DNA of 64,000 nt from Litsea cubeba (lineage: Eukaryota; Streptophyta; Magnoliopsida; Laurales; Lauraceae): assembly GCA_012931725.1 (NCBI GenBank), contig CM022945.1, forward strand, positions 18,958,580 through 19,022,579, given 5' to 3'. Positions 1-10,782 of this stretch are shown piece by piece. Each line of letters begins with the position of its first letter. The stretch's first letter is position 1. The notes beneath the pieces were generated by a model. It ran no database searches, was not told the origin of the DNA, and was given only the letters and a program-made list of their open reading frames with translations. A program made the position numbers and the translations under genes.

Positions 1-839
1 ATAATTTTGAGAAAATGACAGGGAATTTGTTTATTCTATGAGGTCCTTTGTATTTTAATTATGCATAAGATTTGAAAATGGGATTTTATATGAATTTTAA
101 TTATGTAAATTTCACACATTGGAAATATAGTACATGTTAGTCCGAAAGTAAGTAGATGTTGAATAGATCATATTAAAATGTGAAATTTTCAAATATGTCA
201 AAATCCCAAAGACATGAAAGTAAATGTTTGTGGGCTTAATGTGTCAATAAAAAAATATTTCTTGAACAGTTCGACTGAAAGTCTTGAAGAACACAAGAAT
301 CGGAAAAATATAAAAGGTGATTAGACATGCTTTGATCTTGACCTATCCTAGGAGGCAAACATATGGCCATGGATGGCCAAGGTGGGATAAAATGCTTCTA
401 CACCTTTTCAAGTGTGAAAAAATTATCTTGCCAGTGCCCTCCTTCACAAACTATTTTCATACTTCATAAAATTAGTGTAAATGAAACATGGCACATTATA
501 TATGCGAATGGGTGTGAATACATATATACCAAATAATCTATTTAAAATTTTGATATCAAATATTTAAATCAACTTGATTTCAATTAAACAGACCTGCCAA
601 TTACATGCCATAAAATGTACAATGACTTGTCAAGCAGAACCAGACCAAGCCCAATCGGTCTGTGGGTTGACCTTCCCAATTCCCATCTGGGTCCACATTG
701 ACATTGTCTACCCGATTGAAAAATTGGGCATGGTTTCAGTGCTCCCGCGGTGCAACTTGTTTTGTCTGAATAATCATGCACGCAACAGTGGATGATATTA
801 TGATGAGAGAGAAAGAGCTTCCGCAAGAAACGGGGGGTC
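1..839. other. Gene-free stretch upstream of the KNOX gene
   Basis: This is AT-rich DNA with only short, unconvincing reading frames on both strands. It presumably includes the distal promoter of the KNOX gene. I recognise no repeat or transposon here and no element that I can assign with confidence. Confidence 0.5.
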
Positions 840-1147
840 TTGTTTTTCTCCTGCTTCTCTCCTCTTCTCCTTTTTCACCACTTCAATGAGAGGGAAAGGC
901 CTCGACATAGAAAGCAAAGCAAGTCCTCTCCTTTCCATGCTACTTTCATTGTATTGGGGGGATTTCATCCTCTCACTACAATAACATTAGTTGGTGTTCT
1001 CATCTCCCTCCTCTACAATTTCATCTCTTTCTTTCCTCTCTTCTTCCATCATTTCCTTGTAGTTAGGGTTTCAAATCATCCTTTCACTACCCTTCTTTTG
1101 CAAATTTCTCACCCCCGTCTTTTTAACTGAGCGTTGGTTGCTGTAAT
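840..1147 (+). promoter_or_regulatory. Probable 5' leader of the KNOX gene, pyrimidine-rich
   Basis: The 300 bases before the KNOX start codon at 1148 are strikingly rich in C and T, with many CTTC, CTCT and TTTC runs, as is common in plant 5' untranslated regions. An open frame of 96 codons runs through it but has low-complexity composition and no recognisable domain, so I treat it as untranslated leader. No clear TATA box was identified. Confidence 0.45.
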
Positions 1148-3967
1148 ATGGAAGATTATTCTCAACTGGTAGAGAATGCTACTACAAGAGGGAGCTTTCC
1201 ATATGGTGCTCACGCATTTACACCGAATTCGTCGGTGTACGGATGTACCAGCAGCGGCTCCAACATGCAAAAGCACCCTCTAACTATGAACTCACTACAG
1301 CACCAGCCGGTGGAGTGCTTTCCTTCTCTGGGTGTGAAGATGGAAGGGAGCTCTTCTCAACAGATGCAAGGGTGTGAGAGCCCAAATGAAGTGGATGCTA
1401 TCAAGGCCAAGATCATGGCCCATCCTCAATATTGCAACCTGTTAGAAGCATACATGAACTGCCAGAAGGTATAGATTGAAATGGAAGTTGGAGAAATTCA
1501 AAAAAAAAAAAAAAGAACAAGAAGAAAGAGAGATGGGTCTTGTTCTTCTTTCTTCACATGTTTTAATTTATGTGGGTTTCGGTGGTGACAGGTGGGGGCT
1601 CCACCAGAAGTAATGGCCCGGCTAACTTCTATAGGCCAGGACTTTGAAACGAAATGGCGGTCGGCGATGAACGGTCAAGATGCTACGAGGGATCCAGAAC
1701 TTGATCAATTTATGGTCATTAGACTATTCTTCTCCTCCTCTTCCCATACAAGAACCTGAATTCACTTTTCTGAAAATGCACATTGTTTCCATCCTTCACT
1801 CCTACCTGAATAACCTCTCCCACTCTGTTATTTTTCTGGTTTTGTTGTTCTTGGTTAACCGCTACTTTACATGAAGCTAACCACTTTACATGAATCTAAG
1901 CAAAGCTGGCAATATTCCCCATGTATTCTGTGTAATCATATGGATGCTGTTTCAGGTTTTGTTTGGCAATTGTTTAATCTTTCATTTAACTGTTGCGATG
2001 CTTCATTTCTACAATTTATTTGATCCTGGAAGGACGGTCCAATTGTAAACATAACACATCATTACTCTAACATGTACAGGTTTTCATCTTTCTAGATATT
2101 TCCTCACAATGTCTCTTGCCTAAGCGAAAATGTGTCATGACATGAGTCAATAAAATGACACTCAGTTATGTTTATTGGCTGAAGCATATCTAGGAAGTTT
2201 GAAAGTTTTAGGGTTCGAGATCTCGAGGTTGGTCTACTCCATAAATTAGCCCAATAGTGTGCAAAAATAATAAACCATGCAGCGGAAATAAACTCGCATG
2301 CACACCACTAGGACACCAAATATAACGTGGAAAACCCTAACCGGATGAAAAATCATGGATCCAAACGGGATCAACAATCAAACACTATGAATCTTACAAT
2401 TACAAGAAACTCAGATTTCCTCCCCAGATATCTCCCTCCTAAGGACTGAAGCTACCTTGTGTCGCTTCACGCTTCAACGACTTCACATCATTGATTCCAA
2501 GAGACTCAATCATGCGCTTGACTCATCAAATCTTCTATAAAGGATGTAGAAGAACCGACTCTCTGGAATAACTCTTCACAACTCTTCAAATAACTCTAGA
2601 GAAGTATTCTCTCAATAATGATCTCTAACTCGGAACTTTGAGAGGTGATGTCTACTTTTAGAATAGCCATTGAGTCCTTTTAGTCTTCTATCTTCCTTTC
2701 TAAAAAAGAATTACAACTCAATGGACCCAGAGTTTTGTCCGACCCATAAATTAGCCAACACTCAAAATCCTAATAAAGTTCACTTCCATTTCTTCTTGGT
2801 ATTTTTGACAGTTGACAGTTCAAATATCCAATTAATTATGAAATGACATTTTAACACATATTGCTGGTTAAAAATATCTTTAATTTTTATTGGCTGATGT
2901 GCGTAAGGTGCTGTGATACCCAGCCATTTCGTCCTGGTGTTTTCTGCAATTATATACATAGCCATCTAACCTTAATTCGTGTGTATGGTTTTCTGAGGTT
3001 TTACCTGCTCGAGGCTATTCTCTTCTTTTATATCATTATCGTTCCATCACACATGCAGATGAAAAATGTGGTGGATTCGGTTCTCAGGAAGAGGATCAAG
3101 ATTGTAGCGGAGCTGAAGCCGACCTTCCCTGTATCGAACCTCATGTTGAAGACAATGAGCTTAAGCATCAGCTTCTGAAGAAGTACAGTGGGTACCTTGG
3201 AAGTCTTAAGCAAGAGCTTTCCAAGAAAAAGAAGAAGGGTAAACTGCCCAAGGATGCTAGGCAGAAGCTACTAAATTGGTGGGAGCTGCATTATAGATGG
3301 CCATATCCATCCGTAAGTATTACTTAAAAATCTTTACATCTTGTGTGATTCAAAAGCACCTTGGTGAACCATTGGATCAAAGATCCTGCACAAAATGAAG
3401 GGTTCGATTGCATTGTCGCAGATGTTAGCTCTTAAAGTTCTCATGAGATAATGACATTGAATCAAGATTGTGCAAGATGAATGGTTAAATTGAATTGCTG
3501 ATCTAGATGTTTACATTGGTGGCGCCCCTAATTAAATGGTTCCGATCATGAACTAAAGCCACGAGCAAGTTGGGTCATGTATTGGCTCAAGCAAAGCCCA
3601 ACTATGATTGTGTAGATAAACAGAAACAGAAGCTTGGCCTGAATGAAACTGAGACACCTACCCACATTTTATGCCATGCGGTTGGGTTTGGCCTGACACT
3701 AATTCCGCCCCTAAACTGTAGTGCTTGAACAGGAGCCGACTGGTATTATTATCTGTGCAGGAGACAGAGAAGGTGGCGTTGGCAGAATCCACAGGGCTCG
3801 ACCAGAAGCAGATAAATAATTGGTTTATCAACCAAAGGAAACGCCACTGGAGACCATCAGAGGACATGCAATTCGTGGTAATGGACGGCCTCCATCACCA
3901 AAATGCCGCAGCTCTATACATGGAGAGCCACTATCCTGGTGATGGTTCTTACCGGTTGGGCCCCTGA
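1148..3967 (+). CDS. KNOX: Class I KNOX (TALE homeobox) transcription factor gene; KNOX2 exon not found, probably broken
   Basis: Class I KNOX proteins are nuclear TALE homeodomain factors that maintain shoot meristems and pair with BELL proteins through the MEINOX (KNOX1+KNOX2) region. Visible exons: 1148-1468 (N-terminus and first half of KNOX1, DAIKAKIMAHPQYCNLLEAY), 1592-1714 (rest of KNOX1, ending DPELDQFM), 3059-3312 (linker, ELK domain, first part of the homeodomain up to the TALE PYP loop) and 3761-3967 (rest of the homeodomain with WFINQRKRHW, ending YRLGP and TGA). All junctions have GT and AG. The exon usually following DQFM, which starts EAYCEML and encodes KNOX2, is absent from 1715-3058; I read that interval in full. 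Exon 2 ends in phase 0 while the exon at 3059 needs one carried-in base, so joining them directly shifts frame and stops at 3178 after about 187 residues. Expected family length is about 350-400 aa. Family assignment is firm; function of this copy is doubtful. Confidence 0.85.
2200..2760 (-). mobile_element. Solo LTR (copia-type) inserted antisense in a KNOX intron
   Basis: Read on the minus strand, this stretch starts TGTTGGC and ends in TTTCA, the TG...CA form of an LTR. Several blocks match the LTRs of the element at 19260-21979, including the run around GGAAATCTGAGTTTCTTG, the 'cccggttagggttttcca'-like block and the terminal CTCGAACCCTAAA. The flanking pentamers (AAGTT on the left, CTCAA on the right) do not match. 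A simple solo LTR would normally keep a 5-bp target duplication; its absence suggests a rearrangement or deletion at this site, which is also where the KNOX2 exon is missing. Confidence 0.75.
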
Positions 3968-5837
3968 TTGCGGCCGATGTAACTCCCACTGGATCGCTCT
4001 ACCAGGAAAGCAAAGCAAGAGAAGGATGATGGTTAACCATTTGCAAAGCATGAATCATGTTATCTGATGATATTAAATAAACGTTTTCTGCGAGATGCAT
4101 TGTTGCGATATTTGGAGGTCTTTGTCTCAATTGCTTGACTTATCTAATTAGTGCATGGCATGGTGGTGACATTTCTACCTGTCTCCTTTGTTTAATTGAT
4201 TGGAGACATGGCTTGTTTGTGAGGCCTATGATCATCAAGTGTTATTCTCAATATTAGGTATCTTTAAATTGGTCAGATCCACCAAATGTTGCTACCCGCA
4301 AAATGGACGGTTGATTTATGAGGTTATTATGATGGTCCCATTTGATGGTCTTTAATTACTAGATTAAGCAGTTAGCAGAATTTAAGCAGCTGATATTTGG
4401 CAGATTCCCTGGTGGAGCATAGGGCCTGCACAAGCATTCTGCTACCTTCCTTTTGCTGAGTTAATGAAGATTTTATCATGGTAACCTTTTGCACCAGTTG
4501 TTATAAGTTTGTTGAATTATTGCAAAGAACATGTCGGCAATCTCTAATACACTGTTTTTTTACTCTAAATAGAGGAAAATTTTTCAAATATACATGCGGA
4601 TTTGGTTGTGTGGGCCTAGCTTGAGCTTGGTGGTCCTGTTTTGTCCTATCAAGAGCTCAAATATAGTTGCAAAGTGGATAGACCTGTTTCAAACTCTAGC
4701 GGAAAGAAACCTGAATTGTGGAGAAAATTTGCCACGTGATCGCATTTCAATAGGCTTGCTTTGGTTTTAAAAAGTCAAATTCAGAAAATGTCACAAGTAC
4801 TACTATTCTAGTTTCCACTCCATCTCATTAAGTGGCGGAGAATTTTCGATTGAGGGGGGCTTGAAAATTATTTATTTTATTTAAAATGATAACATAAAAG
4901 ATGAGTTTATGAGTTTTAGTGATACGTGTCGGTTGAGTTTTAAGAGCTATTAAAAAATCATAATAGTCTTTTTATAACACTATATGAGATAAAGAGCTAA
5001 TACTATATCAAATTCTCTATTATCCTTCTCCTATCCTTCTAAATCGAAGCTTTCTTCTTGAAATGAATGAATGCAAAATAACCATTGGCTTGTTCTTCTT
5101 AGCCATTATATATAAGTCAATAAAAATAAAGAAAATGGCCAAAATCTTATATCTTTTTCAATTTAATTTGAGAATTTTGTGAAATACATCTAGAAAAATC
5201 TAAATACATTTAAACCGCTTAATATACTTTACTCATTTGAAAAGTGAAAATGATAATTTTGATAAAGACGATAAAGTGTTAAATGATCTCAAGTTTCTAA
5301 TTACAATTTTGGTTTTAAGAGAAGAAAACAGAAAAAGAGCCCTACTTTGGTTAGGTCTTGTGGTGAATCAGAGAGAACTTTTGAAGACCTCGAAGTGAGC
5401 CATCCAGTTTGTGCTCATATGCAATTATCTGCTTTCTATTGTAGAAAATCATTTTTAAAAAAAATCTTTTTTCTGTGTAGAAAATTATTATATTAATCGT
5501 TGGAAAATGAGCCTCAAAGAAAATTCTTATGATTTTCCTCATGTTAGGCAAATGTTCCCCCAAAGACTCCATGTCGGTACGGTGACAGGAGATGGTGTTA
5601 AGAGGATAATAATCTAGCAAAAGATAAGCAAATTGCCAATCAATACATGAAAACAAAGAAACTGAACAAATAAGGGTACCTACCTAGAGATGAATTTTTA
5701 AAAACAAAAGGAGGAATGGGAGGTGGCGGCGGGGTCGCGCTGCAAGGAATACCGCCTACTTAGAGAGGGACAACGATGGCACGCCAATGTCAGATACGGA
5801 GTGTAATTTGAAGGTCTCATCCAATTTGGTGTTTTTT
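3968..5837. other. Gene-free stretch downstream of the KNOX gene
   Basis: The first few hundred bases are presumably the 3' untranslated region of the KNOX gene. The rest is AT-rich with no convincing coding region. A short motif near 4840 (AGTGGCGGAGAATTT followed by a G-run) recalls one end of the GTGGCGGACC-type hAT elements seen elsewhere in the window, but no partner end was found. Confidence 0.4.
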
Positions 5838-5851
5838 GTGTGTGTGTGAGA

Positions 5852-5888
<37 letters not shown>

Positions 5889-5910
5889 TGTGTGTGTGTG
5901 TGTGTGTGTT
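5838..5910. repeat. Compound microsatellite (GT)n(GA)n(GT)n
   Basis: A short GT run passes into a long GA run interrupted by GTGAG units, then back to GT. The minus-strand frame through it encodes only the artefact TH/SL repeat. Confidence 0.95.
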
Positions 5911-7197
5911 TGGGAAAAAGGATGGGGGCTGGACAAATTTTTAAATGGGGGCTGAGCTCAATGGGCTTTAGAGAGCCCATTGGCTTTTTCCAGTTGGGTG
6001 GGGATTTTCCGCCCTGATCTCATTTACATTATTGTATACATGACCGCGCCCATACCCATGTTTTTTAGTACTTCGATTCTAGTTTCAATAGGTTCCGTTT
6101 GGCATGGTTTATATGCTATTTTTTATTTTGTGCCTAGATTGGGTTGTGTTCCATTGAAAATGGACTGTGAAGAACTTGTTTGGTAACGTTATTGTCAGTA
6201 TTTTTTAGGAACAAAATCAATAAATGCATATTAGGTAATGTTGTCGAATTTAAATCTAATATATGTATTCATAATTCCATCTTATATATTAAAATACATA
6301 AAAAGTAATTCTTAAAAATATTCAGATATTCATAAGATAAATAATTTTTCAATAAATGAAAAGGCCACCAAGAACATAAATAAATCTTAGTTATTCATAA
6401 ATTCTAGAAAAGTCCACTCTTACATCCCGACCTTACCTTTCACTCTTCACCTTTTTCATATTTCCCTTTATTGGTTTTCTTCTTCCATAAATTCCTAGCT
6501 ACTTAAGTCCATCAAGACAAACGAGACGTGGATTAGAGCCAAAGGAATTTACAAAAATTTAAGTTGGTAAGAGGAAAATGTTAGAATAGGGCGGAAGGTT
6601 AGGTGTTTTTGTTTATGGCCTTCTTTTAGAGCAAGTCATTACAGTCTCTACTCAATTGGAAAATAAGGAGAAATAAAAGTGACTTAGGGTAAGAACTTAA
6701 CCCATTTCCATGGAAAGAGAGTTGTTATCTAGGGTAAAATAAAGGTAAAGTATAGGGTCTTTGATTAAAAAAAAAACTGCATGGACTTCCCACATATACG
6801 AGTTTGCAAATATCAACAACATGGACAGGGATAAGCAAATATCAACAACATGGAGAGGGAAGTTTTTTTAAAAAATTTCTTTCTGGTCAATCAATAGATG
6901 GACCTAAATGGAAACCCAAATTTTATAAGGGGTCCAAATTATTGAAGAGTATCCTATTTTTCACTCTATCTTTTAGTTGGGTTCATTGAGGTAATCATTT
7001 TCTACTCTAAATCTTGGAGTCCGGATCTTCTGTTGGAGCTATTACATTGAAACATGCAGCAAAATCTTGAAATCCATTGTGGGTCCCACATATATTATTC
7101 GAACCGTTCAAGATGAAACCATCTCCTTGATAATTTAAATTTTCAAATTTTAGAGGAGTGGATCCCACCATCCAATTGAGCACAATCAAGAAAACGT
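5911..7197. other. Gene-free AT-rich stretch
   Basis: No coding region, RNA gene or element with defined ends was recognised. Near 6804-6853 the 15-base unit 'aaatatcaacaacat' occurs twice in close succession, a small local duplication. Confidence 0.4.
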
Positions 7198-7202
7198 GAG
7201 TG

Positions 7203-10200
7203 TGTAATGCCCCAATTTCGAATACCTAGAAAACCGTCAAGGTACCGAAGTTGGCGCGTTACTTCCTGGAAAATCCAAGAACTTCCAAGATCGTAGGTCC
7301 GCAGTGAGGTCCAATTTAAAACTTTTTGAACAATATAATATCAATGGTTAATTTGTGGGAGCGTAGAGAGTAAAGCGGAAGCATAAGGTATCATCAGATG
7401 TATCAAATGTGAACGGGCTGTACGTCCAGCCTAAAATATCAAGTGATAAAAATAAAGGTTTATTACATTTTCTATTATTACCCAACTCACTACAAATATC
7501 ACTCAAAAACTCAAAATAAAATATCGCTCACACCCCAGGTGCTGGCTCTCCAACCTCCGGCTCGACCTCTTGGTCGGTCGTTCCCCATCCGTAGTCTCCT
7601 ACTACGGGCGCCTCTACGAGTGCGTACGCATCGCCCTCGAACTCGGGGTCAAGACCTAAGCACCAAGAATGGATCAGATCTAACGATCTGGCAAGTCACA
7701 GTATGCAAGTAATATAAGATGCATGCATCAAAATGAGTAGAGACAGTAAAGATGTTAAAGAGAGTAGCGATGATATAAAATCTAGGCAGTTTAGCAAGAT
7801 AAGCATTTAGAATCATGATAAATCAGATATATAATCTAAACAATATGGCACATTCACACGATCTAGATACCGCGAGATGTTATGCCGCGGCCCTCCCATA
7901 CTGAACACAGTCGTGGCGGGGAAATCTCACAGTGCTGGGGATTACCTAGCCCCGCAAACAACATCCACGACACACTCTGAGACCGGACTCGGTATCACAC
8001 CGTCCGTCTCCAACAACGCTCATCATGATAGCCACACAACACTCTCAATAGCTCCTACCAGTGATGATCAGTCCAACTGGCTGAGCTTAGATCAACTGAG
8101 TGAATGTCTATGCCGACTAGGGAAACAATAAGGGTCTGTGTCTGTCTAGGCTTTGCCTTGCGTGAACAAGGTCCTAACAATATCCCTAAGAGGTCCAAGT
8201 ACCCAATACAATCCATGGATCACAATCCAGGTCCAAGTCCAATCATTGGATCTATACCAAGGCCCATCAAATACATGGTCTGGTCTACAACAGTCCACAT
8301 GAGATATCAATTCCATTTTCAATAATATATGATCCATTTACATCCATAATGAGTCACAAGTCCATACAATCCAACCTCTCCAGTCTAGGGTAATCCACAT
8401 CCAAACTTAGGCCATAAAAGGGCTCGCCTAGCCACAAACACGGGTTAATGTTCACCCATTCATACCACTGGGTCACCTCTAAGTAGTCCTAGGTTCAGGT
8501 CATCCATTTTCCATTTAATTAACAGGTATAAACAATGATAAGGGCAATAGAGTGACAGTAATAATATGAGGGAGATAAATCTCCAAGAACAAGAATCAAT
8601 GAAAAATATCAACAGTCCAACCTAAGTAATTGGTCCACTTTCAGGTTCAGGTTTATCTCAGGTAATTTGATCTTTAAATGTAACCTCAGATGCTAATAGA
8701 TACTGTGTTTGGTTCTCCAGAAGTTACGAGCATCATTGGTAACATACAAAGGTCGAATTATCTTAGATTACATAGCCTGGACTCTGATTAGTGGGCCCCA
8801 CGAGTCAAAGTTGAGCCACACCAATGACTCGTGCTGGGCGCAGTGATGGAAGTCTATTTGGATGATCAATGGGCCCTAAACATGATCACAATAATAGAAA
8901 TTAGAATCTGGGAAGTGTTGCTGTACACAGTGTGCTCAGCCGACCTCCTGGCCTAGGTGGTCAGCTCGGCACGCTGGGATCGGAGAAGTAAACAACCTGC
9001 AGGCAAGGCTTGATCATCCAGAAATTCATGTGAGCTCGGCTAACCCCCTGGCCTGGGCAATTGGCCATGCACACTGAAAGTTCTGGCTAAACGGGATGTC
9101 CCAAGTTCTAGTCTCCCTTGTTGGAATCCCACCTTTTCGGAATCGAGCTCGGAGTTCGGCTAAGCACTTGAGCTCAATCGAACACTCAGCTCAGTCACCC
9201 AGCTCAGTTCGGCAAAGCATTGAGCTCGGTCAGGCACTGCGGTCGGTCAAGCGCTGAGCTCAGTCAAGCACGGAGCCCGGTTAGGCACTGAGCTCGGCCA
9301 TAACACTAAGCTCGACCAAGACACTGAGCTCGGCCTAAACGCTGATCTCGGCCTGAGCATTATACTTGGTAGAACACCTGGTCTCAGCCAACATCTGATC
9401 TCGGTCAACAGATGGTCTCGACCCGCATCTGATCTCGGATCCAAAGGAAGAACTGGGTCTTGGTCAGTTTCCTAAATTGTAGTGTGCTCGCTCAACCTGA
9501 AGTCAAGCTCGGTTGATCGATCACACAGGACTATGAGCCTAAGGAGAGATGACTGAGACTCAATCTTTCCCAGGTTCCCTTCTCCAACAATCCAAGTCCA
9601 TCCATAACTAGCTGACCTCAGCCAACCTGGCTGAGAGAGCCAATCTCTACCAATAAGGCGCAGATCTCGGCCAGCAAGGCACAAAGACGCTCTGCAACTC
9701 CAAAATTTCGGTTCCCTTCTTCTTCAATCAGAACTAAATCAATCTCATCCAAACTCCACAGAAACATCCATAAATAAGAAAGCACTCCAATATACACCCA
9801 ACCATCCAATTCATGGGCCATTGATCTTCCAAATGAGATCAACTCATCCATCAATGGTCGATCAACCATAAAAACATGCTCAAAGGTAAATCTAACAGTC
9901 CTAACATCATCTAAATAGAAATACAGAAAATCAATAACAGTAAACACTCATTCCATATTAAATAAGCATATTGCACTTGCCTTGATCAATTGCAGAAGGA
10001 AGAGAAAGAAAACAGAGATCCAATCCTATAAAAAGGAAAATCTCAACTGTAGGGTCTTCTCAGACACAGAACCAGCCCAAAACCCAGATCTAAAAGAGAT
10101 CTCTACTCCTATACCCATTTCCACCAGAGAATTGCTATAAGGAAAGGGATCTAGAAAGAGAAAAAGAATTTTCTAATGAAACGGAACTAGAAGTGGGTAC

Positions 10201-10777
10201 TTACTTGATGTGAAGAAGGGGAAAAGATGACCGAGATGGAAAGAAAGAAATCCTAATATAAGTTGCAGCTGTAGCAGTTCATCTTCTTCTTCTTAGAGTT
10301 AGAGAGAGAGGAAGAGAGGGAGATGAGAGAATAGGAGGGAAATGAGGGAAGAAGAGAGAAAGAGATGGGAATGAGAGAGAGATGAACAGTAGCCATCGTT
10401 TGGCAATGGGGGTTTGTTTATATAGGTTGGGGGTTTGGGCTAGGGACTAACTTGCCATTTTTAGTTAGAATAGGATTAGGGTTAGGGTTGAGGGTAGTTT
10501 GGTCTTTGGGTGAGAATCTAGAAGTTTATTTCGTGGATACCCCTTATAATAATTATTAATTTCTAGCTAGGGCTTCTAACAAACTAACAAACTCTAGAAA
10601 ATATCAAATGACACCATATTGACTCTACTAATTATACAATTAGACTACTCTAGCTAAAACTTAGGAAAAATACATATTTACCCTTACTAAACCCCATAAT
10701 TAGCATAAATAATATACTTAGGCTAAAATATAGTATTCAAATTCAAATTGAGGGCCTACAAGGGGTGGGGCCTCACA
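7203..10777. mobile_element. Solo LTR of a long-LTR retrotransposon (probably Ty3/gypsy, Tekay/Del-like), 3.6 kb
   Basis: The element begins TGTAATGCCCC and ends GGGGCCTCACA, so its ends form the short imperfect inverted repeat TGTRAKGCCCC typical of LTRs. It is flanked by a perfect 5-bp target duplication GAGTG at 7198-7202 and 10778-10782. No gag, protease, integrase or reverse transcriptase can be read inside and no second LTR is present, so it looks like a solo LTR left by recombination. The length and the TGTAAYRCCCC-type start recall gypsy chromovirus LTRs; that lineage assignment is inference. All open frames inside lack recognisable domains. Confidence 0.75.
9130..9445. repeat. Degenerate tandem repeat of about 20 bp inside the 7.2-10.8 kb LTR
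   Basis: Roughly fifteen diverged copies of a unit resembling CTGAGCTCGGTCAAGCA follow each other. The spacing varies between about 18 and 22 bases. The array keeps the minus-strand frame open, which explains the low-complexity open frame in this part. Confidence 0.7.
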
Positions 10778-10782
10778 GAGTG

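Noticed and set aside
840..1130. 96-codon frame directly before the KNOX start
   Set aside because: Its Phe/Leu/Ser-rich composition comes from the pyrimidine-rich leader; no domain.
2860..3178. Open frame overlapping the KNOX ELK exon
   Set aside because: It is in the wrong frame; the ELK/homeodomain frame is the conserved one. It matters only as the tail produced if the exons flanking the missing KNOX2 exon were joined.
9247..9947. Overlapping minus-strand open frames of 65-109 codons in the 7.2-10.8 kb LTR
   Set aside because: They lie in repeats of the LTR, show no domain, and have no splice or start context.
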